DNA from: JBBKXP01 sp038323615
GTDB taxonomy: Bacteria > Pseudomonadota > Alphaproteobacteria > Rhodobacterales > Rhodobacteraceae
Assembly (NCBI GenBank): GCA_038323615.1
Contig: JBBQHC010000071.1
Span: forward strand, 1 to 15,348
Length of the DNA stretch: 15,348 bases
Reading direction: 5' to 3'
Part shown: positions 1 to 7,844 of the stretch, in pieces
Layout: each line of letters begins with the position of its first letter
Position numbering within the stretch: the first letter of the stretch is position 1
Program-made: the position numbers and the translations under genes
The notes under the pieces: model-generated
Told to the model about the DNA's origin: nothing
Database searches by the model: none
Seen by the model: only the letters and a program-made list of their open reading frames with translations

Positions 1-1
1 C

Positions 2-2173
2 GGAAACCAGCGGATCGAAACGCCAACGATTCTAAATTATGCCGGGATTGCCCGAGGTCAGGCGGTTTCGGCCGCCGAATTGAACGACGCGGGCCAGCGG
101 ATCCGGGATTCGGGTCAGTTTGAAACAGTGGATCTGGCGCCCCAGGGCGGCACACTGGCCATTACTGTAGTCGAATACCCAACCATCAGTCGGATCAGCT
201 TTGAAGGCAATCGTCGGCTTAAGGACGAAGCCCTTGCGCCAGTGATTACTTCGCAGGTTCGGCGGGTCTATAACCCCGCGCAGGCCGAACGTGACGTTGC
301 CGCGATTGCCGCCCTCTATGCCCAACGCGGCCGGATCAACGCCACTGTCACGCCAAGGATCATCCGGCGCAACGAAGGCCGCGTCGATCTGGTGTTCGAG
401 ATTTTCGAAGGCGGCGTGACCGAGATCGAAAGTATCGCATTTGTCGGCAACCGCAGTTTCTCCGACCGCCGTCTGCGCAGCGTTCTGGAAACCAAACAGG
501 CGGGTATCCTGCGCACGGTTATCCAACGCGATACATTTGTCGCCGACCGGATCGCCTTTGACCGACAGATGCTGACCGACTTTTATCGCTCGCGCGGATA
601 TGTCGATTTTGCCATTCAGAATGTCGATGTGACGCTGACTCGGACACGCGACGCTTATCTGATTACCTTTAACGTGCAAGAAGGACAGCGCTACAGCTTT
701 GGCGATGTCACCGTATCATCCGACCTGCCCGAAGTTGATGTCGCAGCGTTTCAGGCTGCCGTGCGCCTGCGGTCGGGCACGACCTATTCGCCCGTTGCCA
801 TCGAATCCAACATTGCCCGGCTGGAACGTCTGGCGATCCAGCAGGGTCTGGATTTCGTGCAGGTCGATCCGCAGATCACACGCGACGACCGCAATCTGCG
901 TCTGAACCTGAACTTTGCGCTGGTCCGCGGGCCGCGAATTTTTGTCGAGCGCATCGACATTGAGGGCAACAACACCACGCTGGACCGGGTTGTGCGCAAC
1001 CAGTTTCGGGTTGTCGAAGGCGATCCGTTCAACCCGCGTTCGATCCGCGAAAGCGCCGAACGCATCCGCGCCTTGGGTTATTTCAGCAACGCCGATGTGC
1101 AGGCCCGCGAAGGGTCAGCGGCCGATCAGGTCATCGTCGACGTCAACGTCGAAGAGGCACCGACCGGATCGCTGTCGTTTGGCGCCAATTTCAACTCGGA
1201 CGTCGGGGTCGGGCTGGTTGCCAGCTTTCAGGAACGTAACTTTTTGGGCCGGGGCCAGACGCTGAATTTCGAGGTCTCAACCGCGACATCGAACAAAGTC
1301 TTTGCGTTCGATTTCATCGAACCGAACCTTTTGGGGCGCGATCTGAGCGGCACTTTGTCGCTGGGTTATAAAACGACCAACAGTGAAAACGCGGTCTATG
1401 ACACCGAAACCTTCCGGTTCCGTCCTTCGCTGGGCTTTCCGATCAGCGAGAACGGCCGTTTGTCGGTGTTCTATTCGCTCGATTACGCCGACATCACCGA
1501 CGCCGCGACTGCCAGCCCGCCAATTCAGGCCGACGCGGCACTGGGCGGTCGCTGGACCAATTCGGTTGGCTATGGTTACACTTGGGACAGTCGGCGCACC
1601 GGACTTAGTCCGGCATCCGGTATCGTCGTTCGGTTCGGTCAGGAGTTCGGGTTTGGCGATGCCAGCTTTGTCAGCACGACCGCGTCGGTCGTCGCGGAAA
1701 CCAAGGTTCTGAACGAAGATGTCACACTGCGTGCCTCGCTTGATGGGGGCTATCTGTACTATTCCAATGGCAACAGCCGGGTGACTGACCGCTTTTTCCT
1801 TGGCTCGCGCCAGCTGCGTGGATTCAAGGGCGGCGGAATCGGTCCGCGCTACAATGACGGCGCCGGGACCGACGATGCGCTGGGAGGCAATGCCTACGCC
1901 GTCGCCCGGCTTGAAGCCGAGTTTCCGCTGCCGTTGCCCGAAGAATACGGCCTGTCTGCCGGGGTCTTTTTTGACTACGGGTCGCTATGGGACAGTGGCG
2001 TGGTCGATGCCAACGTGATTTATGACACGTTCACGCCCCGCAGCGTTGTCGGTCTGTCGGTTTTTTGGGACACCCCGGTCGGGCCTTTGCGGTTCAACTT
2101 TACCGAAGCTTTGGACAGTCAGGAATTCGATCGGCCCAAATCGTTCGATGTGACAATTTCGACCAATTTCTGA
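2..2173 (+). CDS. bamA: BamA, outer-membrane protein assembly factor (5'-truncated by the window)
   Basis: BamA (Omp85 family) is the outer-membrane core of the BAM complex that folds and inserts beta-barrel proteins. The reading frame is open from base 2, and the first residues (GNQRIETPTIL) are the core of POTRA 1, so only the signal peptide and the start of POTRA 1 lie outside the window. Over 723 visible residues the order is POTRA 1, POTRA 2 from about 61 (TISRISFEGNRRL), POTRA 3 from about 138, POTRA 4 from about 230, POTRA 5 from about 312 (GNNTTLDRVV), and a 16-strand barrel from about 387. The loop-6 motif LRGF lies near residue 605. The protein ends in Phe (TISTNF), the usual beta-signal. 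It is the first visible gene of an envelope operon, and its stop codon shares one base with the next start codon (TGATG). Identification is certain; the true start is not visible. Confidence 0.97.
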   Translation, partial: GNQRIETPTILNYAGIARGQAVSAAELNDAGQRIRDSGQFETVDLAPQGGTLAITVVEYPTISRISFEGNRRLKDEALAPVITSQVRRVYNPAQAERDVAAIAALYAQRGRINATVTPRIIRRNEGRVDLVFEIFEGGVTEIESIAFVGNRSFSDRRLRSVLETKQAGILRTVIQRDTFVADRIAFDRQMLTDFYRSRGYVDFAIQNVDVTLTRTRDAYLITFNVQEGQRYSFGDVTVSSDLPEVDVAAFQAAVRLRSGTTYSPVAIESNIARLERLAIQQGLDFVQVDPQITRDDRNLRLNLNFALVRGPRIFVERIDIEGNNTTLDRVVRNQFRVVEGDPFNPRSIRESAERIRALGYFSNADVQAREGSAADQVIVDVNVEEAPTGSLSFGANFNSDVGVGLVASFQERNFLGRGQTLNFEVSTATSNKVFAFDFIEPNLLGRDLSGTLSLGYKTTNSENAVYDTETFRFRPSLGFPISENGRLSVFYSLDYADITDAATASPPIQADAALGGRWTNSVGYGYTWDSRRTGLSPASGIVVRFGQEFGFGDASFVSTTASVVAETKVLNEDVTLRASLDGGYLYYSNGNSRVTDRFFLGSRQLRGFKGGGIGPRYNDGAGTDDALGGNAYAVARLEAEFPLPLPEEYGLSAGVFFDYGSLWDSGVVDANVIYDTFTPRSVVGLSVFWDTPVGPLRFNFTEALDSQEFDRPKSFDVTISTNF

Positions 2174-2826
2174 TGCGGCCCGGGTTTGCTGCGACGATTT
2201 TCGGCCTTTGGTTGCTGTTGGTGGCGCAGGGTGTCGTCGCGCAAACGGTCGATGGTGTCGTCGACCCGTCACCCGTCGCCAGTCCGATTTTGACCATCGA
2301 CCCAGAGGCGTTGTTCACCCAAAGCCTTTACGGTCAGCGGCTGCTGCGCGGGGTGCAGGCCGAAACCGAGGCGCTAGCCGCGCAAAATCGTGATCTTGCT
2401 GCCAGTCTGACGGCCGAGGAGAAGGATCTTGCCGACCGCCGTCCGACAATGGACCCGGCCGCCTTTCGGGCCGAGGCCGAGGCATTTGACGCGCGCGTGC
2501 AGGACATCCGCACCGCCCGCGATGCCAAAGAGCGCGCGTTGCAGGACAGCGTCGCCGCCGGGCGCGACCAGTTCTTTGGCGCCGCGACCCCGGTGCTGGG
2601 CGAGATCATGCGCGACCGTGGCGCTGTCGTGCTGCTGGACCGGCGCAGCGTTATCATCAGCGCCGGAGCCGTCGACATCACCGATCCGGGCATCGCCGCG
2701 GTCGATGCCGCCTTGGGCGATGGGAGCATGCTGACAGCACCCGATCCGGCGCCTGCCCCTGAAACTGTGGCGCCTTCCGACCCCGCACCGATGCCCGCTC
2801 CGCAGCAACCCGAGGACGGCAACTGA
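2173..2826 (+). CDS. skp: Skp/OmpH-family periplasmic chaperone
   Basis: This 217-residue protein belongs to the OmpH/Skp family, which holds unfolded outer-membrane proteins in the periplasm on their way to BamA. The ATG at 2173 overlaps the bamA stop codon by one base. It is preferred over upstream in-frame starts because it opens directly into a signal peptide (basic MRPG, a hydrophobic stretch to about residue 20, cleavage probably after GVVA at 23). Residues 45-130 are Ala/Glu/Arg-rich and look like the long helical arms of Skp. The family's closing element GAVVLLDRRSVIISAGAVDI follows, with D-ITDPGIAAVDA after it. The last 30 or so residues are an acidic, Pro/Ala-rich tail that E. coli Skp lacks. 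The position directly after bamA supports the call. Sequence conservation in this family is low, so the assignment rests on architecture and context. Confidence 0.87.
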   Translation: MRPGFAATIFGLWLLLVAQGVVAQTVDGVVDPSPVASPILTIDPEALFTQSLYGQRLLRGVQAETEALAAQNRDLAASLTAEEKDLADRRPTMDPAAFRAEAEAFDARVQDIRTARDAKERALQDSVAAGRDQFFGAATPVLGEIMRDRGAVVLLDRRSVIISAGAVDITDPGIAAVDAALGDGSMLTAPDPAPAPETVAPSDPAPMPAPQQPEDGN

Positions 2827-2912
2827 CACCCGCCTTGCCGCCACGCGGCCGGCTTGTTAGTCAGACAGGTAACGGCCCCGCGCGGCCCACATCAGCCCTA
2901 CGGAGCCCCGCC

Positions 2913-3374
2913 ATGACCGATCCCGTCACCAGCGCCGACATCCAACTGATCCAAAAGATCCTGCCGCATCGTTATCCGTTCCTGCTGGTCGACCGGGTCC
3001 GCGACATCAACGGCACTGCCAGCGCCGTGGGGATCAAGAACGTGACAATGAACGAGCCGCATTTTCAGGGCCACTTTCCCGGTAATCCGATCATGCCCGG
3101 CGTCACCATTGTCGAGGCGATGGCCCAGACCGCCGCCGTCATGGTCGGTGCGACGATGGGTCTGACCGACGGCAATCTGCTGATCTATTTCATGGCCATC
3201 GACGGCTGCAAATTCCGCCGCAAGGTGGTGCCCGGCGACGTCCTGGAAATGCACGTCGAAACCACGCGGGGCAAACCGGGCGGCAAGGTCTGGCGCTTTA
3301 AAGGCGTGGCGAGCGTCGAGGGCGAGATGGCGGCCGAGGCCGAATTCACCGCGATGATGGACCTGCGCCCGTGA
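2913..3374 (+). CDS. fabZ: FabZ, 3-hydroxyacyl-[ACP] dehydratase
   Basis: FabZ removes water from 3-hydroxyacyl-ACP in fatty-acid elongation. It competes with LpxA for 3-hydroxyacyl-ACP, which explains why the two genes are neighbours. The 153-residue product has a typical length and a single hot-dog fold. The signature HFQGHFPGNPIMPGV is present, with catalytic His54 and Glu68 (VEAMAQ). The ATG at 2913 is chosen because GGAG lies at 2902-2905 and the family N-terminus (ADIQLIQKILPHRYPFLLVD) follows; longer versions only add non-conserved residues. The stop codon overlaps the lpxA start as GTGA (4 nt). An 86-nt gap separates it from skp; in E. coli lpxD occupies this place, and here the gap holds only a small GC hairpin (GCCGC-CAC-GCGGC, 2837-2849) without a T-run. 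Confidence 0.97.
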   Translation: MTDPVTSADIQLIQKILPHRYPFLLVDRVRDINGTASAVGIKNVTMNEPHFQGHFPGNPIMPGVTIVEAMAQTAAVMVGATMGLTDGNLLIYFMAIDGCKFRRKVVPGDVLEMHVETTRGKPGGKVWRFKGVASVEGEMAAEAEFTAMMDLRP

Positions 3375-4153
3375 GCGACATTCATCCATCGGCAGTGATC
3401 GAAGACGGCGCGCAGATCGGCAAGGACTGCGTGATCGGCCCCTTCTGTCTGGTCGGCGCGCGGGTGGTCGTGGGCGATGGCTGCGTTTTGAAATCCCACG
3501 TCGTGGTGACAGGCGACACCCATATCGGTGCGGATTGCACGATCTTTGCCTTCGCTGTCATCGGTGAAATCCCTCAGGATCTGAAATACGCCGGAGAAAA
3601 GACCCGCCTGCGGATCGGCGCAAGAAACCGTATCCGCGAACACGTGACGATCAACACCGGCACCGCAGGCGGTGGTGGCCTGACCCGTGTGGGCGACGAT
3701 TGCCTGTTCATGGCCGGCTGTCATATCGCGCATGACTCGCAGGTCGGTAACCGGGTAATTGTGGTCAATTCCTCAGCCGTGGCGGGCCACTGCGTGATCG
3801 AGGATGACGTGATCATCGGCGGCTTGTGCGGCATCCACCAATGGGTGCGGATCGGCCAGGGGGCGATTATCGGGGCTTTGTCGATGGTCACCAACGATGT
3901 GATTCCGCACGGGTTGGTGCAGGGGCCGCGCGGGGTATTGGACGGCCTCAATCTGGTCGGTCTGAAACGCAAGGGCGTCGACCGCGCCGACATTACCGCG
4001 CTGCGCGCCGCGTTCCAGTCGCTGAAAGACGGCGAAGGCACGTTTCAGGACCGCGCCCGCCGTCTGGGCGGCGAAACCGAAAGCGCCTATGTACAGCAGA
4101 TGGTCGATTTCATCCTTGGGCGGACCGACCGCAATTTCCTGACACCGGGCTGA
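3371..4153 (+). CDS. lpxA: LpxA, UDP-N-acetylglucosamine O-acyltransferase
   Basis: LpxA is a cytoplasmic trimer that carries out the first step of lipid A synthesis, moving a 3-hydroxyacyl chain from ACP to the 3-OH of UDP-GlcNAc. The 260-residue protein shows the left-handed beta-helix of hexapeptide repeats from about residue 3 to 185 (IHPSAVIEDGAQIG, VIGPFCLVG, VIIGG), followed by the helical C-terminal domain. The catalytic His is His121 in HIAHDSQVGN, matching E. coli His125. The position matching E. coli Gly173, which limits acyl-chain length, is Ala169 (IIGALSMV). Translation starts at GTG 3371 inside the fabZ stop (GTGA), and the stop overlaps the lpxI start (TGATG), so coupled translation is likely. 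Confidence 0.97.
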   Translation: MSDIHPSAVIEDGAQIGKDCVIGPFCLVGARVVVGDGCVLKSHVVVTGDTHIGADCTIFAFAVIGEIPQDLKYAGEKTRLRIGARNRIREHVTINTGTAGGGGLTRVGDDCLFMAGCHIAHDSQVGNRVIVVNSSAVAGHCVIEDDVIIGGLCGIHQWVRIGQGAIIGALSMVTNDVIPHGLVQGPRGVLDGLNLVGLKRKGVDRADITALRAAFQSLKDGEGTFQDRARRLGGETESAYVQQMVDFILGRTDRNFLTPG

Positions 4154-5073
4154 TGGCGCGGCTGGCCCTGATTGCCGGCACCGGGGATTTGCCCGCTGCG
4201 CTGGTCGCACGGTTACAGGTGGTGGGGCGATCGGTGCTGATCTGCGAAATGACCGGGTTTGTGGCCGACGTGCCGCCTGAACTGCCGCGTCTGGCGTTCC
4301 GGATGGAAACCCTCGGCACCTTTCTGGCGACCTTGCGCGACATGGGCGTGACCGAGGTTTGCATGGCCGGAGCCGTGCGCCGACCTGATATCGACGCAAG
4401 CCTGATCGACGCCGCGACCGTGCCGTTGATCGAACGGTTGACGGCGGCGATGGGGATGGGTGACGACGCCATGCTGCGGATCTTCATCGCGATGATCGAA
4501 GACGCGGGCTTGCAGGTGATCGGCTCGGACGACATCGCGCCGGACCTGTTGCAACCCCCCGGTGTCCCCACCGTCGGCCAACCTGACAGCCGCCACCGCG
4601 ACGACGCCCAATTCGCGACCGGCGTAATCGCCAACTTGGGTCAAGCCGATCAGGGGCAGGCATGTGTCGTGCGCAACCGCCATGTGCTGGCCCGCGAGGC
4701 GCGCGGCGGCACCGACGCGATGCTGGCGGCGCTCTGCACCCCGCATGACCGGACGCCGATGGAGGGCGATCCCCTGCTTTGGGCCGTCGATCTGGCCGCT
4801 GATCTGGTCGCGGATACCGCCGATTGGCTCACCGGCCAGACCGCCGCCGATGTCGCCTTGCCGGGTCAGGGCGGTCTTCTGTTCAAGGCGCCCAAACCCG
4901 GTCAGGACCGCCGCGTTGATTTGCCCACGATCGGCCCCGGCACCGCACTGCGCGCCGCCGAGGCCGGGTTGGATGGCATCGTCATCGCCGCAGGCGACGT
5001 GATGGTGCTTGATGCGCCCCAAGTGGTCGAAATCCTGGACGCCAACGGCATGTTCCTTTGGGTGCGTCCGTGA
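4153..5073 (+). CDS. lpxI: LpxI, UDP-2,3-diacylglucosamine pyrophosphatase (DUF1009)
   Basis: LpxI splits UDP-2,3-diacylglucosamine to lipid X and UMP. It replaces the unrelated LpxH in many alphaproteobacteria. The 306-residue product starts at ATG 4153, which overlaps the lpxA stop by one base, and opens with the family's MARLALIAGTGDLP. The N-terminal domain includes MAGAVRRPD (about 71-79). The C-terminal catalytic domain includes GTDAMLAAL (187-195) and the diagnostic LLFKAPKPGQDRRVDLPTIG (242-261). Between these last two motifs about 45 residues are present, and from memory of the family the protein is somewhat longer than the Caulobacter enzyme, so this may be a lineage-specific loop. 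Its place between lpxA and lpxB is the usual alphaproteobacterial one and supports the function. The stop overlaps lpxB as GTGA. Confidence 0.94.
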   Translation: MARLALIAGTGDLPAALVARLQVVGRSVLICEMTGFVADVPPELPRLAFRMETLGTFLATLRDMGVTEVCMAGAVRRPDIDASLIDAATVPLIERLTAAMGMGDDAMLRIFIAMIEDAGLQVIGSDDIAPDLLQPPGVPTVGQPDSRHRDDAQFATGVIANLGQADQGQACVVRNRHVLAREARGGTDAMLAALCTPHDRTPMEGDPLLWAVDLAADLVADTADWLTGQTAADVALPGQGGLLFKAPKPGQDRRVDLPTIGPGTALRAAEAGLDGIVIAAGDVMVLDAPQVVEILDANGMFLWVRP

Positions 5074-6206
5074 AGGTGTTCCTGATCGCAGGCGAGGCAT
5101 CGGGCGACAAGCTGGGCGCGGCCCTGATGGCGGGGCTGAAGCAGCTTGTACCGGAGGTGTTGTTCGACGGTGTCGGCGGTCCGTTGATGCAGGCCAAAGG
5201 GCTGGTCAGCCGTTTTCCGATGGACGAATTGTCGGTCATGGGGTTGGCCGAAATCCTGCCGAAATACCGCGCCCTCAAAGCCCGGATCGGGCAGATGGCG
5301 GCGGCGGTTCTGGATACCAAGCCGGATGTCCTGCTGACAATCGACAGCCCCGATTTCTGCCTGCGCGTCGCCAAAAAGGTCCGCGCTGCCGGCGCCATCC
5401 GCACGATCCACTATGTCGCGCCGACGGTTTGGGCATGGCGACCGGGCCGAGCGGCGAAAATGGCACGCCATATCGACCATGTCCTTGCCTTGTTTCCGTT
5501 CGAACCGCCCTACATGCAGGCAGCGGGAATGAGCTGTGATTTCGTCGGGCATCCGGTCGTTGCCGAACCGCAGGCGACGCCGGGCCAAGCTGAAGCGTTT
5601 CGTGCCAAAGCGCTGGGTGACGCCAAGGGTCCGCTGCTCCTTGTCCTGCCGGGATCGCGCCGGGGCGAGGTCGGCCGCCTTGCCGCGACTATCGGGACCG
5701 CGCTGACGACCTTTGTCGCCGGCCATCCCGACACCCGCGTCGTTATCCCGACCACCGCCAACGTGACCGAAATGGTCCGCGATCTGACGCGCGACTGGCC
5801 GGGTGCCCCGCTGATCCTCGGTCCGACTGATACAGAGAGCAAACGCGCCGCTTTTGCCGCCGCTGATCTGGCGCTGGCGGCGTCTGGTACAGTGTCGCTT
5901 GAACTCGCCGCCGCCCGCACCCCGATGGTGATCGCGGGCGACATGAACTGGCTGTCACGCACGATCATCAGCCGGATGCTGCTGGTCGATACCTTGACGC
6001 TGGTCAATTTGGTCAGCGAGACCCGCGCCGTCCCTGAATTCATCGGAGCGAACTGTCAGCCCGGCCCGATTTCCGCGTCCCTGGCCACCGTCCTTGCCAA
6101 TCCGGCTAGCCAGAGCGACGCGATGCGGATCACGATGGAACGGCTGGGGCAGGGACAGGAACCCCCCGGGCTGCGCGCCGCGCGGTCGGTGCTGGACCAC
6201 CTTTAA
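5070..6206 (+). CDS. lpxB: LpxB, lipid A disaccharide synthase
   Basis: LpxB is a peripheral-membrane glycosyltransferase (GT19 family). It joins UDP-2,3-diacylglucosamine to lipid X, the product of LpxI encoded just upstream, to form the lipid A disaccharide. The 378-residue product starts at GTG 5070 inside the lpxI stop (GTGA) and opens with KVFLIAGEASGDKLGAAL, the family N-terminus. A TTG four codons upstream is possible but less likely. Further landmarks are FPMDELSVMGLAEILP, IDSPDFCLRVAKKVR, YVAPTVWAWRPGRAAKM, GHPVVAE, LPGSRRGEV and the nucleotide-binding ASGTVSLELAAARTPMV. Length and motif order are normal. It is the last gene of the operon. Its stop codon overlaps that of the convergent mnmA by four bases, and no terminator hairpin is visible between them. 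Confidence 0.97.
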   Translation: MKVFLIAGEASGDKLGAALMAGLKQLVPEVLFDGVGGPLMQAKGLVSRFPMDELSVMGLAEILPKYRALKARIGQMAAAVLDTKPDVLLTIDSPDFCLRVAKKVRAAGAIRTIHYVAPTVWAWRPGRAAKMARHIDHVLALFPFEPPYMQAAGMSCDFVGHPVVAEPQATPGQAEAFRAKALGDAKGPLLLVLPGSRRGEVGRLAATIGTALTTFVAGHPDTRVVIPTTANVTEMVRDLTRDWPGAPLILGPTDTESKRAAFAAADLALAASGTVSLELAAARTPMVIAGDMNWLSRTIISRMLLVDTLTLVNLVSETRAVPEFIGANCQPGPISASLATVLANPASQSDAMRITMERLGQGQEPPGLRAARSVLDHL

Positions 6207-7342
6207 TTACCGCGCCAGATCCACCCGCCGCCGAGCACCCGCGAACTGCTGGTCTCATAGAACACACAAGCCTGCCCCGGCGACACACCCTCTTCGGCGA
6301 CCAGCAATTCGACTTCGGCCTCGGTCGCCGACAGGGGGCGCAGAATGGCCGGCACCGGCGGTTTGGTCGACCGCACCTTGACCGCAATATGACGTTCCGC
6401 CAGATCGGCGAACCCGCCGTCGCCCAGCCAGTTGACCTCGCGCAGCGGCACCCGCCGCGTCGCCAACAGCGATTTCGGCCCGACGATGACGCGCCGCGCA
6501 TCGACATCCAGCCGCACGACATACAGCGGGTCGGCCAGCCCGCCGATCCCCAAACCCCGGCGCTGACCGATAGTATAGTGGATGACGCCCTCGTGGGTGC
6601 CCAGCACTTGGCCTTCAATATCGACGATCTCGCCCGGTTCGGCAGCGCCGGGGCGCAGTTTCTCAATCACGGCAGCATAGTTGCCGTTCGGGACGAAACA
6701 AATGTCCTGACTGTCGGGTTTATCGGCCAACGCCAGCCCGTATTGCCGGGCCAACGCACGGGTCGCGTCTTTTGACGGCAGATGGCCCAAGGGAAAGCGC
6801 AGATAGTCGAGCTGCGTCGGCGTGGTGGAGAACAGGAAATACGACTGATCGCGGTTTGCATCGGCGGCGCTGTGCAACTCGGGCCCGAAATCGCCGACCT
6901 TACGCTGAATATAATGCCCGGTTGCCATGCAATCGGCCTCCAGATCGCGGGCGGTGTTCATCAGATCGGTGAATTTGACCCGTTCGTTGCAGCGGATGCA
7001 GGGCACCGGCGTCGCGCCCGCCAGATAGCTGTCGGCGAATTCGTCGATCACCGCGTCGCGGAACGCGTTTTCGTAGTCCAGCACGTAATGCGGAAAGCCC
7101 ATGCTTTCGGCGACCCGGCGGGCATCGTGGATATCGCGCCCGGCGCAACATGCCCCTTTTTTAGCGAGTGCCGCGCCATGATCATAAAGTTGTAGGGTGA
7201 CGCCAACGACATCGTAGCCCTGATCGGCCAGCATTGCCGCGACCACCGAACTGTCGACGCCGCCCGACATTGCCACAACCACGCGGGTATCTGCGGGCGA
7301 TTTGGCAAAGCCTAGCGAATTCAGGGCGGGGTCAAGGGGCAT
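6203..7342 (-). CDS. mnmA: MnmA, tRNA-specific 2-thiouridylase
   Basis: MnmA puts sulfur on U34 of the glutamate, glutamine and lysine tRNAs, by ATP-dependent adenylation of the uridine followed by sulfur transfer. The PP-loop SGGVDSS lies at residues 26-32. The two catalytic cysteines are Cys118 (CIRCNERVKF) and Cys215 (SQDICFVPNGNY), spaced by 97 residues exactly as Cys102 and Cys199 of E. coli. The tRNA-binding stretch ATGHYIQRK and the C-terminal beta-barrel domain (GLADPLYVVRLD to the end) are complete. Two ATG codons stand in tandem; the second (7342) is chosen because GGAG sits five bases before it and only two before the first (7345). A promoter is visible upstream. The gene converges on lpxB with a 4-bp overlap. 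Confidence 0.97.
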   Translation of the reverse strand: MPLDPALNSLGFAKSPADTRVVVAMSGGVDSSVVAAMLADQGYDVVGVTLQLYDHGAALAKKGACCAGRDIHDARRVAESMGFPHYVLDYENAFRDAVIDEFADSYLAGATPVPCIRCNERVKFTDLMNTARDLEADCMATGHYIQRKVGDFGPELHSAADANRDQSYFLFSTTPTQLDYLRFPLGHLPSKDATRALARQYGLALADKPDSQDICFVPNGNYAAVIEKLRPGAAEPGEIVDIEGQVLGTHEGVIHYTIGQRRGLGIGGLADPLYVVRLDVDARRVIVGPKSLLATRRVPLREVNWLGDGGFADLAERHIAVKVRSTKPPVPAILRPLSATEAEVELLVAEEGVSPGQACVFYETSSSRVLGGGWIWRGN

Positions 7343-7373
7343 CATCTCTCCAAGGCGGGGTCAAGTCCGACGC

Positions 7374-7401
7374 AATATAGGAAAATGCAACATACTCTCA
7401 A
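7374..7401 (-). promoter_or_regulatory. Sigma-70-type promoter for mnmA
   Basis: Reading the minus strand, TTGAGA (7401-7396) is followed after 16 bases by TATATT (7379-7374). These match the -35 and -10 consensus in five and four of six positions. Transcription would begin near 7367 and leave a leader of about 25 nt before the mnmA start, with the GGAG ribosome-binding site in it. It is a prediction from sequence only. Confidence 0.5.
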
Positions 7402-7477
7402 GACCCGGTTTCACCCACCGTTAAGCCCCGTAAGGGCAATGTGACCGCGGTGGATGACACATGAAGGGGTGAGAACG

Positions 7478-7756
7478 ATGTATTTGCGAAAGGTTGACGG
7501 ACCCAGATCCGTTACGCTGCCCGATGGGCGGATCATGACGCGGGCTGATTTGCCCGCCAAGGACACGCGTCGCTGGGTCGCATCGCGCAAAGCTGCGGTG
7601 GTTCGGGCGGTCGCGGCCGGATTGATGTCACGGGTCGTCGCGATTGAAACCTACGGCCTGTCTGACGACGAATTCAGTGGTTGGGAACAGGCAGTTGCCG
7701 ATCATGGCGAGGCGGCGCTCAAGGCCACCGCATTGCAAAAGTATAGACAACCCTAG
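7478..7756 (+). CDS. sciP: SciP-like CtrA inhibitory protein (DUF1153)
   Basis: This 92-residue helix-turn-helix protein of the DUF1153 family matches SciP, the small protein that binds CtrA and blocks its transcription activation in Caulobacter. It carries the conserved opening MYLRKVDGPRSVTLPDG, then TRRWVASRKAAVVRAVAAGL (a basic helix-turn-helix), YGLSDDEF, and the end AALKATALQKYRQ. The ATG at 7478 is chosen over an in-frame ATG eight codons upstream (7454) because family members start with MYLRKVDGP and AAGGGG lies at 7464-7469 with good spacing. It sits 88 nt ahead of ctrA on the same strand, so the inhibitor and its target may share a transcript or regulation. No convincing promoter is visible in the 132-nt gap to mnmA apart from one TTAA (7421) and a small GCCC-N5-GGGC hairpin beside it. 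Confidence 0.9.
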   Translation: MYLRKVDGPRSVTLPDGRIMTRADLPAKDTRRWVASRKAAVVRAVAAGLMSRVVAIETYGLSDDEFSGWEQAVADHGEAALKATALQKYRQP

Positions 7757-7782
7757 ATTGTTTTGCGAGGGTCTCATTAACG

Positions 7783-7797
7783 GTAACGGGTGATTAA
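7783..7797 (+). promoter_or_regulatory. Candidate CtrA-binding site upstream of ctrA
   Basis: GTAA, seven bases, then TTAA (GTAACGGGTGATTAA) matches seven of eight positions of the TTAA-N7-TTAA box bound by CtrA in Caulobacter. It ends 47 nt before the ctrA start codon. Two further TTAA half sites flank it (7777-7780 and 7809-7812). TTAACC at 7794 followed after 17 bases by GTTTAT (7817-7822) could be the -35 and -10 of a CtrA-dependent promoter, since CtrA often covers the -35 of genes it activates. Autoregulation of ctrA is well known in Caulobacter; its occurrence here is inferred. Confidence 0.45.
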
Positions 7798-7844
7798 CCA
7801 TTTGGCGGTTAAGCTTGTTTATCGAATTGTATTGGAGACTTCGG

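Noticed and set aside
2837..2849. Hairpin GCCGC-CAC-GCGGC after skp as a terminator
   Set aside because: The stem is only five pairs and no T-run follows; fabZ downstream belongs to the same gene set.
7421..7437. TTAA with following GTAA upstream of sciP as a CtrA box
   Set aside because: The two half sites are five bases apart, not seven, so they do not make a proper CtrA box.
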